DNA of 64,000 bases, taken from the NCBI GenBank assembly GCA_002717285.1, contig PBDF01000007.1, forward strand, positions 28,751-92,750. The letters are read 5' to 3'. Source of the DNA: Magnetovibrio sp. (lineage in GTDB: Bacteria; Pseudomonadota; Alphaproteobacteria; Rhodospirillales_A; JABHCV01). The notes under the pieces were generated by a model. It saw nothing but the letters and a program-made list of their open reading frames with translations. It was not told where the DNA came from and did not search any database. The translations under genes and the position numbers were made by a program. Positions 62,672 to 64,000 of this stretch are shown here, one piece after another. Positions within the stretch are counted from its first letter, which is position 1. Each line of letters starts with the position of its first letter.

Positions 62672-63745
62672 ATGAATACTTTGAGTGGCTACATACTAAA
62701 TAACAGTATCAATGGTAGATCAACGCGTGGACGTCGTGCTCATAAAATTCTGCTTCTCGCACTTTTATTGACATGCCTACTTAGCATTTCAATTGGACCA
62801 GTAGATGTCTCTCTATCGTTAGTTTTCCAAAAGCTGGTAATGGGCCAATCGCTTACCACTCTTGAACATATAATATTATGGGATATTCGCTTGCCGCGAT
62901 TAGCTATGGGAATTTGCGTCGGTTCGGCCCTCGCTGTTTCAGGGGCGGTCATGCAAGGTTTGTTTCGAAATCCGCTTGCTGATCCAGGATTGGTTGGTGT
63001 GAGTGCAGGAGCAGGCGTTGGGGCCATCATTGCCATTGTTCTTGGGGGTGTCCTTCCCGTTTTTATTAATAATATTTTTGGCGATTATCTGGTTGTCTTC
63101 TCTGCCTTCTTGGGTGGTTGGATATCAGCTATGATACTCTATCGGATAGCTACTCACCATGGCCAAACGTCTGTCGCAACAATGCTTTTAGCTGGAATTG
63201 CAATTGGAGCGCTTTCAGGAGCAGTATCTGGCTTACTGGTCTATTTGGCAGATGACAAACAACTTCGAGATTTGACTTTTTGGGGCCTAGGTTCCTTAGC
63301 TGGCGCAACGTGGGCAAAAGTAATTGGTGCCGGTCCTTTAATGTTGATATCGATAGTGATTGCTTCAACCTTGGGAAGAGGCTTGAACGGTCTCGCTTTG
63401 GGTGAGGCAACAGCAGCTCACATCGGAATTTCCACACAAAAATTAAAAAATATATCTATTTGCACAGTCGCAGCTGCGACAGGTGCAGCTGTTTCAGTAT
63501 CTGGTAGCATTGGATTTATAGGTATAATTGTGCCCCATTTGCTCAGGAAGACACTAGGTCCTGATCATCGGACATTAATACTCAATTCTGGATTCTTAGG
63601 CGCAATAACATTGATTTTTTCAGATATGATAAGTCGTGTAATCATAGCACCATCTGAACTTCCAATTGGGATTGTAACTGCAATACTAGGTGCCCCAGTT
63701 TTTCTTTGGATTTTGCTACGCCAGCGCGATACGAGAATTTGGTAA
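62672..63745 (+). CDS. hmuU: Hemin ABC transporter, permease
   Basis: FecCD-family inner-membrane permease of the heme importer. 357 residues, about nine helices. Family motifs: ILWDIRLPRLAMGICVGSAL, SGAVMQGLFRNPLADPGLVG, VSAGAGVGAI, DLTFWGLGSLAGATWAKV, and IGFIGIIVPHLLRKTLGPDH (EAA-like coupling loop region). It starts 3 bp after hmuT and ends 1 bp before hmuV. Confidence 0.94.
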   Translation: MNTLSGYILNNSINGRSTRGRRAHKILLLALLLTCLLSISIGPVDVSLSLVFQKLVMGQSLTTLEHIILWDIRLPRLAMGICVGSALAVSGAVMQGLFRNPLADPGLVGVSAGAGVGAIIAIVLGGVLPVFINNIFGDYLVVFSAFLGGWISAMILYRIATHHGQTSVATMLLAGIAIGALSGAVSGLLVYLADDKQLRDLTFWGLGSLAGATWAKVIGAGPLMLISIVIASTLGRGLNGLALGEATAAHIGISTQKLKNISICTVAAATGAAVSVSGSIGFIGIIVPHLLRKTLGPDHRTLILNSGFLGAITLIFSDMISRVIIAPSELPIGIVTAILGAPVFLWILLRQRDTRIW

Positions 63746-63746
63746 G

Positions 63747-64000
63747 ATGTTATTTGTCGATCAGGTCTCTGTGTCACTCGCAAACACCACCATCCTTGAC
63801 AGGGTCGTATTTCAGGCACTACCAGGCGGGATAACTGCTATTATTGGACCAAACGGATCAGGAAAATCGACACTATTGCGTGCCATGAGTGGCGATATTC
63901 CATATGAGGGTAAAATACTGTTAAATGGCATTAATATTGATACTCTTCAACCATGGGAGTTAGCATCCATACGTGCGGTCCTCCCTCAAAAATCAACACT
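63747..64000 (+). CDS. hmuV: Hemin ABC transporter, ATPase, 3' end beyond window
   Basis: ATP-binding subunit of the heme importer. The open frame from ATG 63747 continues to the window end (84 codons). It has Walker A IIGPNGSGKSTLLRAMSGD (about residues 35-53) and the Q-loop LPQKST at the edge. The ABC signature and Walker B lie outside. It begins one base after the hmuU stop. Confidence 0.93.
   Translation, partial: MLFVDQVSVSLANTTILDRVVFQALPGGITAIIGPNGSGKSTLLRAMSGDIPYEGKILLNGINIDTLQPWELASIRAVLPQKST

Noticed and set aside
1..64000. CRISPR array or phage structural genes
   Set aside because: No regularly spaced repeats, cas genes, capsid, terminase or integrase genes were found.

Overview
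The window is an AT-rich chromosomal segment of a marine, light-harvesting alphaproteobacterium. The evidence is a proteorhodopsin gene followed by a complete retinal pathway (crtE, crtI, crtB, crtY, blh), the alphaproteobacterial order alaC-hom-glpX-recJ, the accB-accC-aat cluster, a ThiS-ThiG fusion, and very AT-rich spacers. A SAR116-like or related pelagic lineage is my best guess, but the sequence alone does not prove it.

Layout. 1-17.5 kb is core metabolism: aat (cut by the window edge), accC, accB and aroQ on the minus strand; thiSG; a DEAD-box helicase; a gamma-carbonic-anhydrase-like protein; an OmpA-type lipoprotein; alaC-hom-glpX-recJ; a Na/phosphate transporter with a universal stress protein; and a GST-trhO pair. 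17.5-24.8 kb holds an ~0.9 kb gene-free leader, proteorhodopsin with its own terminator, and the crtEIBY-blh operon that makes its retinal. 24.9-36.7 kb is mixed: a YeiH-type exporter, a divergent bacterioferritin/bfd pair (bfd is only 55 codons), Hsp20, a MetF-like reductase, an MFS transporter, a broken malate synthase G gene, a nitroreductase and a DsrE protein.

37.7-48.9 kb is accessory. It starts at a tRNA-Arg(TCG) gene. It holds two paralogous helix-turn-helix proteins of unknown family in opposite orientation around a putative Cys-His-Asp protein, a PsiE protein and a DUF4396 protein; then a radical SAM protein, an FkbM methyltransferase, a DUF411 metal-binding protein, a lone frameshifted ureD and a DUF1289 fusion. 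49-61.2 kb is a mosaic of small cargo blocks: an epimerase-type reductase, rhomboid protease, FosX-like enzyme, amidohydrolase, EamA transporter, three lipoproteins (one split by a stop codon), a GAF-cyclase, and a desaturase-Rieske cassette. These blocks are separated by related, same-direction copies of a tRNA 3'-end plus downstream sequence, which look like decayed attachment sites. The last 2.3 kb is a heme uptake operon (hmuTUV, truncated at the right edge).

Two themes tie the window together. Three Fur-box-like sites sit upstream of proteorhodopsin, between bfr and bfd, and upstream of hmuT, so light harvesting, iron storage and heme uptake may share iron control. Second, three genes (38.6, 46.1 and 59.4 kb) are each broken by one missing base in a T/A homopolymer. 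That is either real decay in accessory DNA or a sequencing artefact, and should be settled before they are called pseudogenes.
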